Source: an uncultured Ruminococcus sp. (GTDB taxonomy: Bacteria; Bacillota; Clostridia; Oscillospirales; Ruminococcaceae). From it: a DNA stretch of 64,000 nucleotides. Location: contig CANRDT010000003.1 of assembly GCA_947629455.1 (NCBI GenBank), positions 1 through 64,000 of the forward strand. The letters run 5' to 3'. The number at the start of each line of letters is the position of its first letter. Position 1 is the first letter of the stretch. The position numbers were made by a program, and so were the translations under genes. Of the stretch, positions 51,739-60,983 are shown piece by piece. The notes under the pieces were generated by a model that was not told the DNA's origin, searched no databases, and worked only from the letters and a program-made list of their open reading frames with translations.

Positions 51739-54024
51739 ATGAAAGAAATGATAAAAAAGATCCCCGGCAAAGTCCGCGGATACGTTTATAATAATCTGCT
51801 TTTCTTAACATTCGTAGTTTCGTCTATACTGAACGCTTTCCTGCTGAGAGCGTTTACCGTAAAATTCAGCTATAACCAGATAAAGCCGCTGCTTGCCGAT
51901 ATTGCGGTAGTGTTGTTTATCGGTCTTTTCAGCTATTGTATCAAGCCAAAGCGCAGGTTTATCTATTATCTCATCTGGACGATAATATTTGTTATACTTA
52001 CCGCAGGAAATTCCATTTATTACACAAATTATCGGTCTTTCCTGTCATTTTCGCTGCTTTCGACCGCCTCGCAGTTAGGCGGAGTTATGGACGCAGTGAC
52101 CGAGAATATTATGGAAGCAAAGGATTTTATTTTCCTCTTCCCTCTTGTCACGCTGATAACAGTGTATATCATTCTCAGGAAAAGATCCCCCGAGCATTTT
52201 AAAAATGTAGAAGAGAAAAAACTCGGCAAAAAGTACGCTTTGGGAACGTTGGCAGTATCCGTCGCATTTGCGGGAGTATTTGCCACCACCCTCACGGGAA
52301 CGGACGTTTCACGTCTTGCAAAGCAGTGGAACAGAGAGTATGTTCTCGGAACGTTCGGACTGTACACATACCAGATAAGCGACTCGGTATCCTGTCTGTA
52401 TGCAAAGCTGAAAATATCTTTCGGCTATGAGGAAAACGAACAGATCTTCAAGGAATTTTATGAGGAAAAGAAAGAGGAAGAAGATCCCGTTGCCGAGAAG
52501 AACGAGTATACCGATATTTTCAAGGGCAAGAACATAATCGTCATACACGCGGAAAGTATGCAGCAGTTTGTTATGGATACCAGCTTTAACGGCGAGGAGC
52601 TTACTCCGAATCTGAACAAGCTTGCAAGAGAAGGTCTGTATTTCTCCAACTTTTATGCACAGGAGAGCGTGGGTACAAGCTCCGACTCGGAATTTACATT
52701 CTCGTCCTCGCTTATGCCTGCCTCGAGCGGAACGGTAGCGATAAACTACTGGGACAGAAAATACATTACCACGCAGACAATGCTGAGGGATATGGGGTAT
52801 CACACTTTCAGTATGCACGGAAACAACGGTTCTTACTGGAACAGACTGAACCTCCACAGCACGCTCGGCTATGACGAATTTTACAATTATACGGACGATT
52901 TTGTCATTGACGAAGTGATCGGACTGGGACTTTCGGACAAGTCGTTTTTCAGGCAGGCAGTCCCGAAAATAAAGGAAATTTCCGAGAAATATGATAATTT
53001 CTACGGAACGCTCATTATGCTCACAAATCACACCCCCTTTACCGACATCGAAAGAGTGAGCGATTATCAGGTAGACTTCAAATATACTCAGTACAATGCC
53101 GAAACGGGACTGTACGAGGAGATCTCGCGCCCGTTCCTCGAGGGTTCAAAGCTGGGCAGTTATTTCAAGTCCGTTCACTATGCGGACGAGGCGATCGGTC
53201 AGCTTATGAACGATCTTGACAGCGAAGGTCTGCTTGATAACACGGTCATTGTCATCTACGGAGATCACGACGCAAAGATAAAAGAGGAACAATACGAATA
53301 CTACTGCAACTACGATCCTTTTTCCGATACGACTCTTGACGACGACGATCCCGGCTATATCCCCATCGAGGACGACGGATTCTACTACAATATAAACCGC
53401 AAAGTACCGTTCATAATCTGGAGTAAGGACGGCGGTTACGAGCCTACCGAGATCAAGCAGGTAATGGGTATGTACGATGTACAGCCTACGCTGGGAAATA
53501 TGTTCGGATTCTCAAATACCTATGCGTTGGGACATGATATATTCTCTTTCGATGAGGACGAGGAAAACGTAGTCATCTTCCCTGACGGCAACTTCATCAC
53601 CGACACGATATACTATGACAGTCAGAAGGACAGGTATTTCGATCTCAGGGATTATGAGAACGTTATGACGAAGGTTTCCTGCAATCAGGTCTATAAGGAT
53701 ACCCCCATTCCCACCTTCTCATATCTCGATCAGGGCGTTTTCAAGACTTTGCCGGACGAGAATTACTCTCAGGAGGCAGCCGATATGCGCACCGACAACG
53801 GCGTTGTGGACGACGAGTACATAGACGAGCGGGTAGCCTACGCCGAGGAGCGGATAAACGTTTCAAACACGATAGTCTACTACGATATAATCAGGAAAAT
53901 GGATACCGGATTCGGCGGCGATGTGACCGTGCCCGTAACTCCGCCTGACGATTCACAATCGCAGAGCGTATATCCGTTTGCACCGCCCAAGCGCGATGAC
54001 AGAGATCTGCTCTTTGCGGCGTAA
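51739..54024 (+). CDS. LTA synthase family sulfatase
   Basis: About 761 residues: five N-terminal membrane helices (to about residue 205) and a large extracytoplasmic sulfatase domain. The catalytic Thr lies in QESVGTSSDSEFTF, as in LtaS, with metal ligands in IIVIHAESMQQF, SMHGNNGSYWNR and VIYGDHDAKI. It should polymerise glycerol phosphate from phosphatidylglycerol on the cell surface. An acidic insert (about 535-560) and a Pro/Ser-rich tail are additions. ATG at 51739 has AGGAG ahead; the track start at 51676 is less likely. Confidence 0.92.
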   Translation: MKEMIKKIPGKVRGYVYNNLLFLTFVVSSILNAFLLRAFTVKFSYNQIKPLLADIAVVLFIGLFSYCIKPKRRFIYYLIWTIIFVILTAGNSIYYTNYRSFLSFSLLSTASQLGGVMDAVTENIMEAKDFIFLFPLVTLITVYIILRKRSPEHFKNVEEKKLGKKYALGTLAVSVAFAGVFATTLTGTDVSRLAKQWNREYVLGTFGLYTYQISDSVSCLYAKLKISFGYEENEQIFKEFYEEKKEEEDPVAEKNEYTDIFKGKNIIVIHAESMQQFVMDTSFNGEELTPNLNKLAREGLYFSNFYAQESVGTSSDSEFTFSSSLMPASSGTVAINYWDRKYITTQTMLRDMGYHTFSMHGNNGSYWNRLNLHSTLGYDEFYNYTDDFVIDEVIGLGLSDKSFFRQAVPKIKEISEKYDNFYGTLIMLTNHTPFTDIERVSDYQVDFKYTQYNAETGLYEEISRPFLEGSKLGSYFKSVHYADEAIGQLMNDLDSEGLLDNTVIVIYGDHDAKIKEEQYEYYCNYDPFSDTTLDDDDPGYIPIEDDGFYYNINRKVPFIIWSKDGGYEPTEIKQVMGMYDVQPTLGNMFGFSNTYALGHDIFSFDEDEENVVIFPDGNFITDTIYYDSQKDRYFDLRDYENVMTKVSCNQVYKDTPIPTFSYLDQGVFKTLPDENYSQEAADMRTDNGVVDDEYIDERVAYAEERINVSNTIVYYDIIRKMDTGFGGDVTVPVTPPDDSQSQSVYPFAPPKRDDRDLLFAA

Positions 54025-54050
54025 GTATACTAAGTATACAAAATATAAAA

Positions 54051-54080
54051 ACAGCACCGAACTAAAATGTTCAGTGCTGT
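54051..54080. terminator. Bidirectional terminator hairpin
   Basis: ACAGCACCGAAC pairs with GTTCAGTGCTGT (one mismatch) around TAAAAT. On the minus strand it is followed by TTTTTATATTTT. It lies between the LTA synthase and DUF3592 genes. Confidence 0.8.
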
Positions 54081-54484
54081 TATTTGTTTTCACGTTTTTG
54101 ACGAGCCTTGTTGGATAATTTTATCAAAAAGCCGATAAAAGGCAGCAGATAGAGACCTGCGCCCATAATTGCCGCTAAACAGTAATATGCTGCGAAATCC
54201 CGTACACAGATCGCTTTATCGGGGTGTTTTGGAGCATACCAGAGAGTGATCTGAGTACCTATTCTGATAGATTTTCCCCTTCCGTACTCTGAAGTACGTT
54301 CGTACGCTTTATCATTTACAGTATATTGCAGGTGTACAATAGTACCGCGGTTATACCTTTCTACATCAGTGACGGTACCCGGTATTTTTTCATAAGTAAC
54401 GAAACAGAAAATCGAATAAAGAGAAACAATGAGTGACAAGATAAAAGTGACCTGAACTGCAATGTAAGGGAATGTTTTCTTCAT
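54080..54484 (-). CDS. DUF3592 membrane protein
   Basis: The 134-residue protein has a membrane helix at each end (about 8-30 and 98-120) and between them a small beta domain (IPGTVTDVERYNRGTIVHLQYTVNDKAYERTS ... ITLWYAPKHPDKAI), the typical DUF3592 pattern. Function unknown. A monocistronic gene, just before a repeat copy. Confidence 0.85.
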   Translation of the reverse strand: MKKTFPYIAVQVTFILSLIVSLYSIFCFVTYEKIPGTVTDVERYNRGTIVHLQYTVNDKAYERTSEYGRGKSIRIGTQITLWYAPKHPDKAICVRDFAAYYCLAAIMGAGLYLLPFIGFLIKLSNKARQKRENK

Positions 54485-54551
54485 AATAAAAACCGCCTGT
54501 ATATTTCTATATCAATATTATACACAACTCTATAAAAATAGTCAATAGCAT

Positions 54552-54712
54552 GGAAATCAATTTTTGATTTCCAGAAGTTAGAACGCTACGCTTTTAAGAG
54601 ATAAGAGGTAAGACAAGGAGCGCCTGCGGCGCATTATTTTTAATATTAGTTCGCTTTGCAGACTTTTTTCTCGCTTCTTGTCTCTAAAACTCATGTTTTG
54701 GGAAATCAATTC
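54552..54712 (+). repeat. Intergenic repeat, family A, diverged copy
   Basis: It starts GGAAATCAATTTTTGATTTCC, keeps GAACGCTACGCTTTTAAGAG, AGCGCCTGCGGCGC and GCTTTGCAGAC, and is about 160 bp long. The far end reads GGGAAATCAATTC, in the direct rather than inverted sense, suggesting rearrangement. Confidence 0.8.
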
Positions 54713-54745
54713 TCTAAGGCTGTTTGATACGATATGTCGGGCGGT

Positions 54746-54919
54746 TTATCCGTTCAGATCGAGAACTTCCTGCACGACCTTGGCAGCGTCCTCCTCGCAG
54801 ACGCCGAAATCTCTTATAAGCATAGAGATAAGCGAATCTATGCTCCACTCGTCGTTGCTCCTGTCATGGACTGTCTCCGCCATTTCAGGCGTTATCACAG
54901 TGCTGCCGACTTTCCACAT
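54746..54919 (-). CDS. Small PqqD-like protein
   Basis: Not in the ORF track (57 residues). ATG at 54919 has GGGAGG exactly eight bases ahead (another ATG at 54925 is too near). The protein starts MWKVGSTVITPEMAE; its second half (DEWSIDSLISMLIRDFGVCEEDAAKVVQEVLDL) has the helix pattern of PqqD-type small winged-helix domains that present peptides to radical-SAM enzymes. No such enzyme or precursor is next to it, so this is a structural suggestion. The codon pattern and ribosome site make the gene itself likely. Confidence 0.55.
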   Translation of the reverse strand: MWKVGSTVITPEMAETVHDRSNDEWSIDSLISMLIRDFGVCEEDAAKVVQEVLDLNG

Positions 54920-55082
54920 AAACATAACCTCCCGTAAGCTGTGGACAAATGTCCGTTTTTTACATTATAGCATAATTATATGCGGATTTCAAGAGTGAAG
55001 AACAGCCAGTTTGGGCGTGTATTCTACGCTACAGGCGGAGAATATGCCATAAAAGCTATTTCCTCTGCAAAAGCGATCGCCG

Positions 55083-56525
55083 TCAGTCTGACCGCTCGTT
55101 TTGTATTTCAAGCAGCAGACGGATATTACTTCTGTCTTTCTCCTTTTCTTCACTGCTAAGCTCGTCATACGCAATGAGATCCATATGCACTCTTGCGGCG
55201 GCGTCCTTTCTTTTACCGTTTTCGGGAACGCCGTACCTCCAGTTATTCAGTATATGATACCTGCACCACCTTAAATGTTCCAAATTTGCAAGATATTCTA
55301 TTTTATCCTCGGGAATATCTTCATATTTTTCCGACAGCCCCATATTTTTCATCATTTGCAGACGTATTTCGTGATAATCGGCAGCGCTTATATTTGAATA
55401 TTTGGTAAAAGTATCGAGCATTCGCCATTGCGTTTCAAGATCATCATTATTAAATTCCACTTCGGAATAAATAGATGCATATTTAAGATTGATAAGCTTT
55501 GCAAGCCTCATCAGCTTGTCGTCCATAATATAATCTATATGATTCGCAGCTGACCGCCAATCCGTCAGTGTCAGATGATCATATCCCGAAAGTATTCCCT
55601 CAAAAAACGGTTCGGCTAAGAACACCGTGATCTCCTTATTCGGCAGGAGTATATTTATTTCATTTATCAGCTGTATCTGTCCGCTCTGCTCGACCAGCAG
55701 CACCATATCAGCCTTTTCTATCAGTTCCCTGCCGTCGTACCACTTTTCACCGTGCATTATCACCTTGTCGCCGATCTCTCCAAGCTCGGTGTGAACGGCA
55801 AGAAAATCTTCGCAGTCTCCGAATATATGATATGTAATTTCCTGACGCGGCGAAAAGATATTATTCAAAAGCCCGTGATAAAGCAATTCTTCGCCAAGTC
55901 GTCCAAAGCCGATCATAACAATATCGAGCTTGTGAGCCTTACTTTCAGAAAGCTTATAAATGCAGCTGCGTTTCCAGAAAAGCCGCGCCGCGATCTCTTC
56001 AATGGAATAGAGCGTTATTTCGTCGTCGATCGTCATCTGCGAACGGATAGTATCACATTTGAGATATACCCTTTTGCCGTTCAGTTTATTTTTATTATTG
56101 TAATAAAATTTTATATTTTCATTTTCGTCATATGCAAGAATATACCTTTGCGCATTGACAAAACGGTCTTTGCCGTCAATGCCGTATTTGCCGAGCTGCG
56201 AGAGAATTATACTGCCGTCCGCACCCGAACCGTATACCGCCACGCTTTTTCCCGATCTGTACAGAAAATAATTTGATATACTGTCCTTGACGTATGATAC
56301 AGCCATAATTACACCGCTTGCAGTCGCGAGCGGCGCAAGCCACCTTGCCAACTCTACCAGAATATTTCCGGGCGTGTCCCCGTAGTTCATAACGTACATA
56401 GTAAGGGTCAAAAACAGCGCGTCCTGCGGCGAGGTATCCCCCTGAATAATAAAGCCGACTGTTCCCATAAGAAACGGCAGAACGAACAACAGGCATTTTG
56501 CCGCAAAAAGCAGTTTCTTTTTCAA
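55083..56525 (-). CDS. Membrane TrkA-N-like protein with C-terminal RyR domain
   Basis: About 480 residues. Two or more N-terminal membrane helices (about 5-25, 30-85) flank a loop like that of ion channels (FLTLTMYVMNYGDTPGN). Then come Rossmann-like regions (VAVYGSGADGSIILSQLGKYG; DIVMIGFGRLGEELLYHGL) of the TrkA/RCK type. The C-terminus (about 415-475; LEHLRWCRYHILNNWRYG ... LIAYDELSSEEKEKDRSN) matches the RyR domain of ryanodine receptors and some bacterial proteins. It is a ligand-gated channel or sensor candidate. Start TTG at 56525 with GGGGGAG ahead; the track start lies in the -35 box. Confidence 0.8.
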   Translation of the reverse strand: MKKKLLFAAKCLLFVLPFLMGTVGFIIQGDTSPQDALFLTLTMYVMNYGDTPGNILVELARWLAPLATASGVIMAVSYVKDSISNYFLYRSGKSVAVYGSGADGSIILSQLGKYGIDGKDRFVNAQRYILAYDENENIKFYYNNKNKLNGKRVYLKCDTIRSQMTIDDEITLYSIEEIAARLFWKRSCIYKLSESKAHKLDIVMIGFGRLGEELLYHGLLNNIFSPRQEITYHIFGDCEDFLAVHTELGEIGDKVIMHGEKWYDGRELIEKADMVLLVEQSGQIQLINEINILLPNKEITVFLAEPFFEGILSGYDHLTLTDWRSAANHIDYIMDDKLMRLAKLINLKYASIYSEVEFNNDDLETQWRMLDTFTKYSNISAADYHEIRLQMMKNMGLSEKYEDIPEDKIEYLANLEHLRWCRYHILNNWRYGVPENGKRKDAAARVHMDLIAYDELSSEEKEKDRSNIRLLLEIQNERSD

Positions 56526-56550
56526 TGACAGCTCCCCCTTTTTTAATGGA

Positions 56551-56579
56551 ATTGTAGCATATTTCACGAAAAAAGTCAA
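56551..56579 (-). promoter_or_regulatory. Promoter of the RyR-domain gene
   Basis: On the minus strand TTGACT (56574-56579), 17 bp, extended -10 TGCTACAAT (core 56551-56556). Confidence 0.8.
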
Positions 56580-56639
56580 GTTTTTGGGAGGGTATTGAAC
56601 GGAATTGAATTTTATAAGAGTGCTTTTAGTCTTATAATT

Positions 56640-56808
56640 ATATTTCGCTCAGTCCGGCGAGATTTTTGTTATATTCTCCGCCTGCGGCGGAGAATATAAC
56701 ATTAAATTATTTTTCCTCCGCCAACGGCGGAGGAAAAATAACCCAAAAGTCTGCATTACCAAGTAAAATAAATTAAAATGCTTACATAAAATTTTAAAAT
56801 TGATTTCC
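56640..56808 (+). repeat. Modular palindromic intergenic repeat
   Basis: Perfect palindromes GTTATATTCTCCGCC around TGC (56668-56700) and a TTATTTTTCCTCCGCC unit follow each other as in the copy at 8.0 kb; the element ends AAAATTGATTTCC at 56808. From AACATTAAATTATTTTTCCTC to the end it is nearly the same as 7992-8102, including TTAAAATGCTTACAT. Confidence 0.85.
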
Positions 56809-56849
56809 GTGATGGTATTGACAGGGAAATCAATTTCTTCTTTTAGGTA

Positions 56850-57120
56850 TGTTACAGCCGCCGTAAACGGCGGCTGTAACAAATGCCGCCCCGACTAAGG
56901 GGACGCCCTCTCTTACAGGTCGTCCCCTCTTTCAAAACAGTCCACCGGACTGTTTTGAAATTCACCCCTTGCGGAGCGCAGACGGTTGGGGCTTTCGCCG
57001 TCTGCGGACGGCGACAAGGGACGCTGTCCCTTGACCCTGCAAGCCTTTTTTAGGAAAAGGCTTGACCGAAAACCTTTTCTTGATTCCGACGTTACTTCCT
57101 CCACAACTGCGGAGCGTGAA
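56850..57120. repeat. GC-rich stem-rich intergenic sequence
   Basis: A chain of inverted repeats: GTTACAGCCGCC/GGCGGCTGTAAC, GGGGACG/CGTCCCC, CAAAACAGTCC/GGACTGTTTTG, CAGACGG/CCGTCTG, AAGGGAC/GTCCCTT and AAGCCTTTT/AAAAGGCTT. The base composition differs from the AT-rich surroundings. Track ORFs here have no ribosome sites and are not believed. It may be another repeat family or a structured RNA. Confidence 0.55.
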
Positions 57121-57275
57121 ATCAATATGCTGAGCATTGTCCCATAAATGACGACTTGACCGCAAAAATAAACGTTTTGAAGATATACACAAAATATCAC
57201 TTGCATTTTTTCAAGATAAGTGATATAATATACTTTGTCGTTATATTGCTGTTAAAAGGAGGCGGCGTAGGTACA

Positions 57276-57566
57276 ATGAACGGCGAGCTTGTTTCCCTGC
57301 TTGTAAAACTTGCGGCAGGCAGTCTTATAATAATGGCTGTTATCGCGTTCGCGTGCATTATCACGCCGAAGATCGCCGCCGCTTTGATAAAACGCTTTCC
57401 AAAGCTGCGCGAAAGTCCCGAAAGGGTGGACAGTGAAATTTCAGCCGGGACAGGTCCTTCGGTCAAAGGTCCTTATGACGCCCAGCAAGAGGAATACGAC
57501 CTGAACTATAAGATATACAATAAAGACATATATGGAGTTGAATTCAGACATGGCAAAGAAAAATGA
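57276..57566 (+). CDS. Small membrane protein upstream of proS
   Basis: The 96-residue protein from ATG 57276 has one membrane helix (about 5-32) followed by a basic then acidic cytoplasmic tail. The family is not recognised. An AAAGGAGG site is about 16 nt away and AGGTACA closer, so the exact start is uncertain (a longer form runs through the repeat and is rejected). Its last 17 nt overlap proS, indicating co-translation. Confidence 0.6.
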   Translation: MNGELVSLLVKLAAGSLIIMAVIAFACIITPKIAAALIKRFPKLRESPERVDSEISAGTGPSVKGPYDAQQEEYDLNYKIYNKDIYGVEFRHGKEK

Positions 57567-58995
57567 AAAAATGGTCGATGCTATCACGTCAATGGACGAG
57601 GATTTCGCAAAGTGGTACACCGACATCTGCAAAAAAGCCGAACTTATCGAATACACAAGCGTAAAGGGCTGTATGGTCATACGCCCCTACGGCTACGCTA
57701 TATGGGAAAATATTCAGAAAATTCTTGACGATTCGTTCAAGCAGCTGGGACATGAAAACGTGTGTATGCCGATGTTTATCCCGGAAAGCCTGCTCAATAA
57801 GGAAAAAGATCACGTCGAAGGATTTGCTCCCGAAGTTGCGTGGGTAACGCACGGCGGCTCGGAAAAGCTGGAGGAAAGGCTCTGCGTGCGTCCGACCTCC
57901 GAAACGCTCTTCTGCGAACATTATGCAAATATAGTACATTCCTACCGCGATCTGCCAAAGCTTTACAATCAGTGGGTATCCGTTGTAAGGTGGGAAAAGA
58001 CTACCCGTCCTTTCCTCAGATCGAGAGAGTTCCTCTGGCAGGAGGGTCACACGATCCACGCCACCGCCGAGGAAGCTATCGAAGAGACTGAGAGAATGCT
58101 CAACTGCTATGCGGATTTCTGCGAAAGATCGCTCGCGATACCCGTTGTGAAAGGCAAAAAGACCGAAAGCGACAAATTCGCCGGAGCAGTTTCCACCTAC
58201 GCTATCGAGGCGCTTATGCACGACGGAAAGGCTCTTCAGGCAGGAACGTCCCACTATTTCGGCGACGGATTTGCCAAGGCTTTCGGTATCCAGTACACCA
58301 ATAAAGAAAATAAGCTTGCATATCCTCACCAGACTTCATGGGGAGTTACCACAAGGCTTATCGGCGCGATAATTATGACACACGGCGACGATAACGGTCT
58401 TGCCCTTCCGCCTGCCGTTGCGCCAATTCAGGCGGTGATAATCCCCGTAGCTCAGTTTAAAGAGGGCGTGCTCGATAAGGCGAAAGAGCTGCTTGACCGA
58501 CTTCTCTCGGTAGGTATCCGCGCCAAGCTGGACGATTCTGACAATTCTCCCGGCTGGAAATTTGCTGAATATGAAATGAAAGGCGTTCCTCTCAGGATAG
58601 AGATAGGTCCCAAGGATATAGAGAACGATCAGTGTGTAATGGTGACGCGTCACAACAGGGAAAAGTCATTTATCCCTCTTGACGATCTGGAAACTGCGGC
58701 TGCGGCAAAGCTGCTTGAAGTACGCGACGGTCTGTATGAAAAAGCGCTTGAAAACCGACAGAGGAGAACATATCAGTGCAAAACCATGGAAGAGATCACT
58801 GCCGTACTCGAAAGCAAGGGCGACGGATTTGTCGAGGCTATGTGGTGCGGCGACGAGGCTTGCGAGGACAAGGTCAAGGAGATGACGGGCGTCGGATCAA
58901 GGTGCATACCCTTTGAACAGCACGAGATCTCGGACAAATGCGTCTGCTGCGGCAAGCCTGCAAAGCATATGGTGCTCTGGGGCAAGGCATACTGA
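57550..58995 (+). CDS. proS: Prolyl-tRNA synthetase, class 3 (archaeal/eukaryotic type)
   Basis: The 481-residue protein from ATG 57550 has class II synthetase motifs (motif 2 in [22 protein letters not shown], motif 3 in [20 protein letters not shown]) and lacks the editing insert of long bacterial ProS. The C-terminal zinc-binding-like cysteines ([24 protein letters not shown]) are typical of the class 3 form found in many clostridia. It charges tRNA-Pro. It overlaps the small membrane protein gene. Confidence 0.96.
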   Translation: MAKKNEKMVDAITSMDEDFAKWYTDICKKAELIEYTSVKGCMVIRPYGYAIWENIQKILDDSFKQLGHENVCMPMFIPESLLNKEKDHVEGFAPEVAWVTHGGSEKLEERLCVRPTSETLFCEHYANIVHSYRDLPKLYNQWVSVVRWEKTTRPFLRSREFLWQEGHTIHATAEEAIEETERMLNCYADFCERSLAIPVVKGKKTESDKFAGAVSTYAIEALMHDGKALQAGTSHYFGDGFAKAFGIQYTNKENKLAYPHQTSWGVTTRLIGAIIMTHGDDNGLALPPAVAPIQAVIIPVAQFKEGVLDKAKELLDRLLSVGIRAKLDDSDNSPGWKFAEYEMKGVPLRIEIGPKDIENDQCVMVTRHNREKSFIPLDDLETAAAAKLLEVRDGLYEKALENRQRRTYQCKTMEEITAVLESKGDGFVEAMWCGDEACEDKVKEMTGVGSRCIPFEQHEISDKCVCCGKPAKHMVLWGKAY

Positions 58996-59025
58996 CGGCG
59001 CAGCTCAGTCAGAGAATAATTAAAC

Positions 59026-59060
59026 GCCGGTATCCGTATTTTTCGGGTGCCGGCTTTGCT
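59026..59060 (+). terminator. Probable terminator of proS
   Basis: GCCGGTATCCG and CGGGTGCCGGC pair with two G-U positions around TATTTTT and are followed by TTTGCTG. The rest of the 302-nt gap is AT-rich and shows no gene. Confidence 0.6.
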
Positions 59061-59297
59061 GTGATATGCATTTTTGGTATCTGTGTATAAACTGTAATTG
59101 ATATGTGAACCGCGCGAATTTTTATTATGTAAATTGCCCACATATCTGTAAAAACGCTCGTCGGATATGTGTAATTTAATGATTTTTTGCAGGATTCATC
59201 AAAACGACTTGCAAAATTCGCCGCAAAGGTATAAAATAAATAAGGAACAATAATTTTCTGCCCGTCTGCGGCGGAATAAAACTGGAGGATATTTGTT

Positions 59298-60584
59298 ATG
59301 CTGATGTCTGAAATGAACAGGGAACAGCTTGAAAATTTTTTGAAAGACGAAAGATCGCAGTATGAGGAGTACAAATCGCTCGGTCTTGATCTCAATATGG
59401 CAAGAGGCAAGCCTTCGTCCGAGCAGCTCGATCTGGCGATGAAAATGCTCGCCGCGGTAAACAGCTACGATAAGGATTACAAGGCGAGCGACGGAACGGA
59501 TTGCCGCAATTACGGCGGTCTGGACGGTATCATCGACGCCAAGAATCTTTTCGCGTCAATGCTCGGCGTATCTGCCGACGAGATAATCGTTTGCGGAAAC
59601 TCCAGTCTGAACATTATGTACGATATGATCGCAAGGTGCATTATCTTCGGCGTGGACGGCAAGCAGAAACCGTGGAAGGACTATGAAAAGATCAAATGGC
59701 TCTGCCCTGCTCCGGGATATGACCGCCACTTTGCAATATGCGAAAGCTTCGGCATAGAGATGATAACCGTCCCTATGAACGACGAAGGTCCCGATATGGA
59801 TATGATAGAAAAGCTGGTAGAGCAGGACGATACGATAAAGGGTATCTGGTGCGTTCCGATGTATTCAAATCCCACGGGCATAACATATTCGGACGAAGTG
59901 GTGAGACGCTTTGCCGCACTTAAACCAAAAGCCAAGGATTTCCGGATATTCTGGGACAACGCTTACTGCATACATCACCTCACCGACAAGCCCGATACTC
60001 TGCTGAATCTCCTTGACGAGTGCAAGAAAAACGGCACGGAGGATATGGTCTATATGTTCGCTTCCACCTCAAAGATAACATTTGCAGGCGGCGGCGTAGC
60101 GGTTATGGCGGCGTCGGTAAAGAACGTCGAGTACATCAAGTCGCTGATGACGGTGCAGACTATCGGATATGACAAGATCAATCAGTTAAGACACGCTAAA
60201 TTTTTCGGTAACTATTACGGACTTATGTCGCAAATGGAAAAGCACAGGGCGATAATCGCTCCCAAATTCGACGCGGTGCTTGACGCTCTTGACAGTGAGA
60301 TCAAACCGCTCGGTATAGGCGAATACAAAAGACCGAACGGCGGATATTTCATAAGCTTTAACACCATTGACGGCTGCGCCAAAAAGGTCGTCAGTCTGTG
60401 CAGGGACGCAGGCGTTACGCTTACGGACGCAGGCGCGACTTATCCCTACGGCAAAGATCCGCACGACAGCAACATAAGGATCGCGCCCACTCTGCCGCCT
60501 GTTGACGAGCTTGTAAGCGCGATGAAGATATTCGTATGTGCCGTAAAGATCGCCAGCGCGGAAAAAATGCTTGAAAGCAAGTAA
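59298..60584 (+). CDS. Aspartate aminotransferase-like PLP enzyme
   Basis: The 428-residue fold-type I aminotransferase has LNMARGKPS near the start, CPAPGYDRHFAIC, YSNPTGITYS, the PLP Asp/Tyr in IFWDNAYCIHHL and the Schiff-base Lys in FASTSKITFAGGG. This pattern and length match the PF12897 group (subgroup Ic aspartate aminotransferases) rather than classic AspC. GGAGG lies nine bases before the ATG. It would link glutamate and aspartate pools. Monocistronic with its own terminator. Confidence 0.9.
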   Translation: MLMSEMNREQLENFLKDERSQYEEYKSLGLDLNMARGKPSSEQLDLAMKMLAAVNSYDKDYKASDGTDCRNYGGLDGIIDAKNLFASMLGVSADEIIVCGNSSLNIMYDMIARCIIFGVDGKQKPWKDYEKIKWLCPAPGYDRHFAICESFGIEMITVPMNDEGPDMDMIEKLVEQDDTIKGIWCVPMYSNPTGITYSDEVVRRFAALKPKAKDFRIFWDNAYCIHHLTDKPDTLLNLLDECKKNGTEDMVYMFASTSKITFAGGGVAVMAASVKNVEYIKSLMTVQTIGYDKINQLRHAKFFGNYYGLMSQMEKHRAIIAPKFDAVLDALDSEIKPLGIGEYKRPNGGYFISFNTIDGCAKKVVSLCRDAGVTLTDAGATYPYGKDPHDSNIRIAPTLPPVDELVSAMKIFVCAVKIASAEKMLESK

Positions 60585-60645
60585 CTATCATTACACAGAT
60601 ATTCCCCCGTCTTACAGCAAGGCGGAGGATCTTTAATAAAAATAG

Positions 60646-60678
60646 ACGTCCGTTTTTATCGTGAAACGGACGTTTTTC
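60646..60678 (+). terminator. Terminator of the aminotransferase gene
   Basis: ACGTCCGTTT and AAACGGACGT form a perfect 10-bp stem with an 8-nt loop, followed by TTTTC. Confidence 0.92.
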
Positions 60679-60714
60679 TATTAAAAATCAAATTTAAAAA
60701 TTCAAAGCAAACAT

Positions 60715-60960
60715 TATTTAATGATAGTATATTTCACTGAATCAGACAGATTTTTTGTTATTTTTCTTCGCCGCAGGCAATAATTCAATGGTATATTCTC
60801 CGCCAACGGCGGAGTCCTCCCGGACTGGGCAATGCGCCCTCCACACCGTGCGGAGCGTTCTAACCTTGGAAATCGTGCGGTTAAGAATTTTGACATTGTG
60901 CTTTTATTCCCAACAAGCGGGAAAATAACAGTTTTCAGAAAGTTCAAAATTGATTTCAGT
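60715..60960. repeat. Mosaic palindromic intergenic repeat
   Basis: The order of units is TTTTTGTTATTTTTC, GTATATTCTCCGCC/GGCGGAG merging into GTCCTCCCGGACTGGGCAATG, CGTGCGGAGCGTTCTAACC, TTTTATTCCC/GGGAAAATAACAG, then AAAATTGATTTCAGTG. It combines pieces seen at 39.4, 48.9 and 51.3 kb. Confidence 0.75.
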
Positions 60961-60983
60961 GGGGATCGTCGATGTGAGGTTTA

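Noticed and set aside
57156-57275. N-terminal extension of the small protein upstream of proS
   Set aside because: The extended part is AT-rich leader with a promoter-like stretch; the AAAGGAGG site points to a later start.
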